Assembly (NCBI RefSeq): GCF_040790665.1
Contig: NZ_CP160849.1
Coordinates: forward strand, 930,001 to 994,000
Source: Sulfitobacter pontiacus
GTDB lineage: Bacteria; Pseudomonadota; Alphaproteobacteria; Rhodobacterales; Rhodobacteraceae
Reading direction: 5' to 3'
DNA length: 64,000 nt
A program made the position numbers and the translations under genes. The notes below the pieces were generated by a model. It was not told the DNA's origin, ran no database searches, and saw only the letters and a program-made list of their open reading frames with translations. Shown piece by piece: positions 62,454 to 64,000 of this stretch; position 1 is the stretch's first letter; every line of letters begins with the position of its first letter.

Positions 62454-63983
62454 ATGATCCGCCCTCTCTTCGGCAGTGCCGCCCTCTCAGTTCTTTTTAC
62501 CTCGTCCAGCGCCTTGGCGGATGTGACGCCGCAGGATGTGTGGCGTGACTGGCAGGACCATATGCAAAGCATGGGCTATGCGCTGACGGCCACCGAAAAG
62601 GTATCCGGGGATACGCTCGCGGTGAGCAATGTCCGCTTTGATCTGACGAGCGAGCCTGATCTGGGCCAGATCTCGATGTCGCTTGAACAATTGAGCCTTG
62701 TGCAAAACGACGATGGCACCGTGTCGGTGGTCATGCCCGACGCAATGCCCTTGGTGTTCGAAATCACCCCGACCGACCCGGACGAAGACCGCGTGCGCGC
62801 AGCGCTGACCGTGAACCAGACTGGCCAGGACATGCGCGTGAGCGGGACGCCGACCGACCTGAGCAGCGCCTATGCTGCCGGCCTTCTAGGCTTGACGCTG
62901 GATCAGATGACGGTGGGCGACGAGACCTTCGGCCCCGACAACGCGTCGTTGAATGTGGTGCTGAACAACGTCGAATACGCCTCTAAATCTGTCCTGGAAG
63001 ATATGCGCGCCTATGCGCAGGACGGGTCTATTGCGTCGATGACTTTTGACATGCGGTTCAAAGACCCCAAAGAGCCCGCCATCGCGACGATCAACGGCAC
63101 CTCGACGGATATGACGTTCGACGGCGACGGGCGTTTGCCGCTTGGTATTGCGCAGGCCAGTGATATGGCCGCCATGCTGCGGGCAGGCATGACCGGCGCG
63201 GGCACGTTCACCAGCGGCAACAGCACCATGACGGTCGACATCGAAGATCCCGAGAATGGCAATATGTCTGCCGCTGTCGCCTCTGAAGGGGGGCGTTTGA
63301 CGGTCGAAACCAGCGCCGACGGCATGAGCTATGCCGGTTCGCGTCAGGGCATGGCGCTGTCAGTGCAGCCGCAGCAGTTTCCATTCCTTCTGTCCTTCGG
63401 CCTTGATAATGCGGCGTTCAACCTGAGCGCGCCGGTGCTCAAAACCGACGATGCGCAGGACGTGGCCCTTGGGCTGAACCTCGAAGGGTTCACCATGTCG
63501 GATATGGTCTGGGGCATGATCAACCCGCAAGGCACCCTGCCCCGCGATCCGGCCAACCTGTCGCTGGATGTGTCCGGCAAGGCGCGGCTGCTGATGGATT
63601 ACTTTGACCCCGAGGCCGCGACCAGAATGGCCGAGACCGGACAGGTTCCTGCGCAGCTGGATAGCGTAAATCTGAATGCGCTGATCGTGGATGCACTGGG
63701 GGCCAAGCTGACCGGTAATGGCGCGGTCACGTTCGAGCATGACGAGAATGACCCCTCGGCACTCAAGCCGACGGGCGCTGTTGACCTCAAGCTGGTGGGC
63801 GGGAACACCTTGATCGATACGCTGGTGTCCTCGGGCTTACTGCCTGCGCAGATGGCGATGGGGGCGCGTATGATGATGGGCATGTTCGCCGTCCCGGCCG
63901 AGGGTGAGGAGGATACGCTGAAATCCAAGCTCGAATTTACCCGCGACGGGCAAATCCTCGCCAATGGGCAGCGGATCAAGTAA
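62454..63983 (+). CDS. DUF2125 domain-containing secreted protein
   Basis: 509 residues from ATG at 62454 with AAGGA upstream; the longer frame to 62277 is unsupported. A signal peptide (1-22, SALA-D) leads into a long all-beta protein built of repeated strand blocks such as LDQMTVGDETFGPDNASLNVVLNN and DPENGNMSAAVASEGGRL. This is the DUF2125 pattern seen in alphaproteobacteria. It ends in GQILANGQRIK. Probably periplasmic or outer-membrane associated. Function unknown; no neighbour helps. Confidence 0.8.
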   Translation: MIRPLFGSAALSVLFTSSSALADVTPQDVWRDWQDHMQSMGYALTATEKVSGDTLAVSNVRFDLTSEPDLGQISMSLEQLSLVQNDDGTVSVVMPDAMPLVFEITPTDPDEDRVRAALTVNQTGQDMRVSGTPTDLSSAYAAGLLGLTLDQMTVGDETFGPDNASLNVVLNNVEYASKSVLEDMRAYAQDGSIASMTFDMRFKDPKEPAIATINGTSTDMTFDGDGRLPLGIAQASDMAAMLRAGMTGAGTFTSGNSTMTVDIEDPENGNMSAAVASEGGRLTVETSADGMSYAGSRQGMALSVQPQQFPFLLSFGLDNAAFNLSAPVLKTDDAQDVALGLNLEGFTMSDMVWGMINPQGTLPRDPANLSLDVSGKARLLMDYFDPEAATRMAETGQVPAQLDSVNLNALIVDALGAKLTGNGAVTFEHDENDPSALKPTGAVDLKLVGGNTLIDTLVSSGLLPAQMAMGARMMMGMFAVPAEGEEDTLKSKLEFTRDGQILANGQRIK

Positions 63984-64000
63984 CCCTTCGCGGCCACGGC

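Noticed and set aside
1..64000. tRNA, rRNA, CRISPR arrays, insertion sequences, prophage or integrative elements
   Set aside because: The intergenic gaps are short and contain no cloverleaf, direct-repeat array or transposase, integrase or phage gene that I could recognise.

Overview
The window is GC-rich, gene-dense chromosomal DNA from an alphaproteobacterium, most likely a marine Rhodobacteraceae (Roseobacter group) member. The reasons are the gene neighbourhoods (rpsO-pnp; DUF3576-leuS-lptE-holA; ftsK next to lolA; a periplasmic formate dehydrogenase with DUF3305/DUF3306/TorD companions), the Rhodobacter-type porin, and the very frequent 4-bp ATGA stop/start overlaps. I see no tRNA, rRNA, CRISPR array, insertion sequence or prophage.

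Layout. 1-2947: the last codons of rpsO, a GNAT acetyltransferase, and pnp. 3035-12076 (minus strand): a three-gene operon of secreted proteins built from DUF11-like beta-sandwich modules. It runs from a 170-residue protein, through an ~880-residue multi-domain protein, to a 1912-residue protein whose last ~770 residues look like an outer-membrane beta-barrel. This is the best candidate here for an undescribed surface system. 12445-26694: a large formate dehydrogenase locus. A divergent centre at 16913-17208 separates a minus-strand maturation-like operon (polyferredoxin, DUF6494, Mrp ATPase, biotin-ligase-fold protein, DUF6505) from a plus-strand operon (DUF3305, DUF3306, TorD-like chaperone, small Tat protein, Fdh alpha/beta/gamma, a 43-residue protein). 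The tungstate ABC transporter TupBCA follows directly. The Fdh alpha subunit carries Cys, not selenocysteine, at the metal ligand position, and the transporter probably supplies its tungsten. A 9-bp GC hairpin with a U-rich tail brackets the tupB start codon.

26738-39239: mixed metabolic and housekeeping genes. These are a family-25 glycosyltransferase, 1-Cys peroxiredoxin, aldehyde dehydrogenase, RluA-type pseudouridine synthase, RarD and LysE transporters, a free-methionine sulfoxide reductase, a thiolase, a STAS/anti-sigma pair, a gamma-glutamyltransferase, HspQ, an AEC transporter and a lytic transglycosylase lipoprotein. The 343-bp gap before the gamma-glutamyltransferase holds a perfect 14-bp inverted repeat and three 19-bp degenerate tandem repeats. 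39242-49529 (mostly minus strand): lolA, ftsK, an aminotransferase, an amidase, a UbiH-type monooxygenase on the plus strand, and the xth-thioredoxin/TPR-LON-Trm112 operon.

49773-64000: an OmpR-type response regulator, a GTP cyclohydrolase II with a decayed RibB-like N-terminus coupled to a YkuD protein, YggS, a porin, and the envelope/housekeeping group DUF3576-leuS-lptE-holA-GST. The end holds a BaiN-type flavoprotein, a tiny 24-residue lipoprotein, an SDR/crotonase pair whose crotonase lacks both catalytic glutamates, and a DUF2125 protein.
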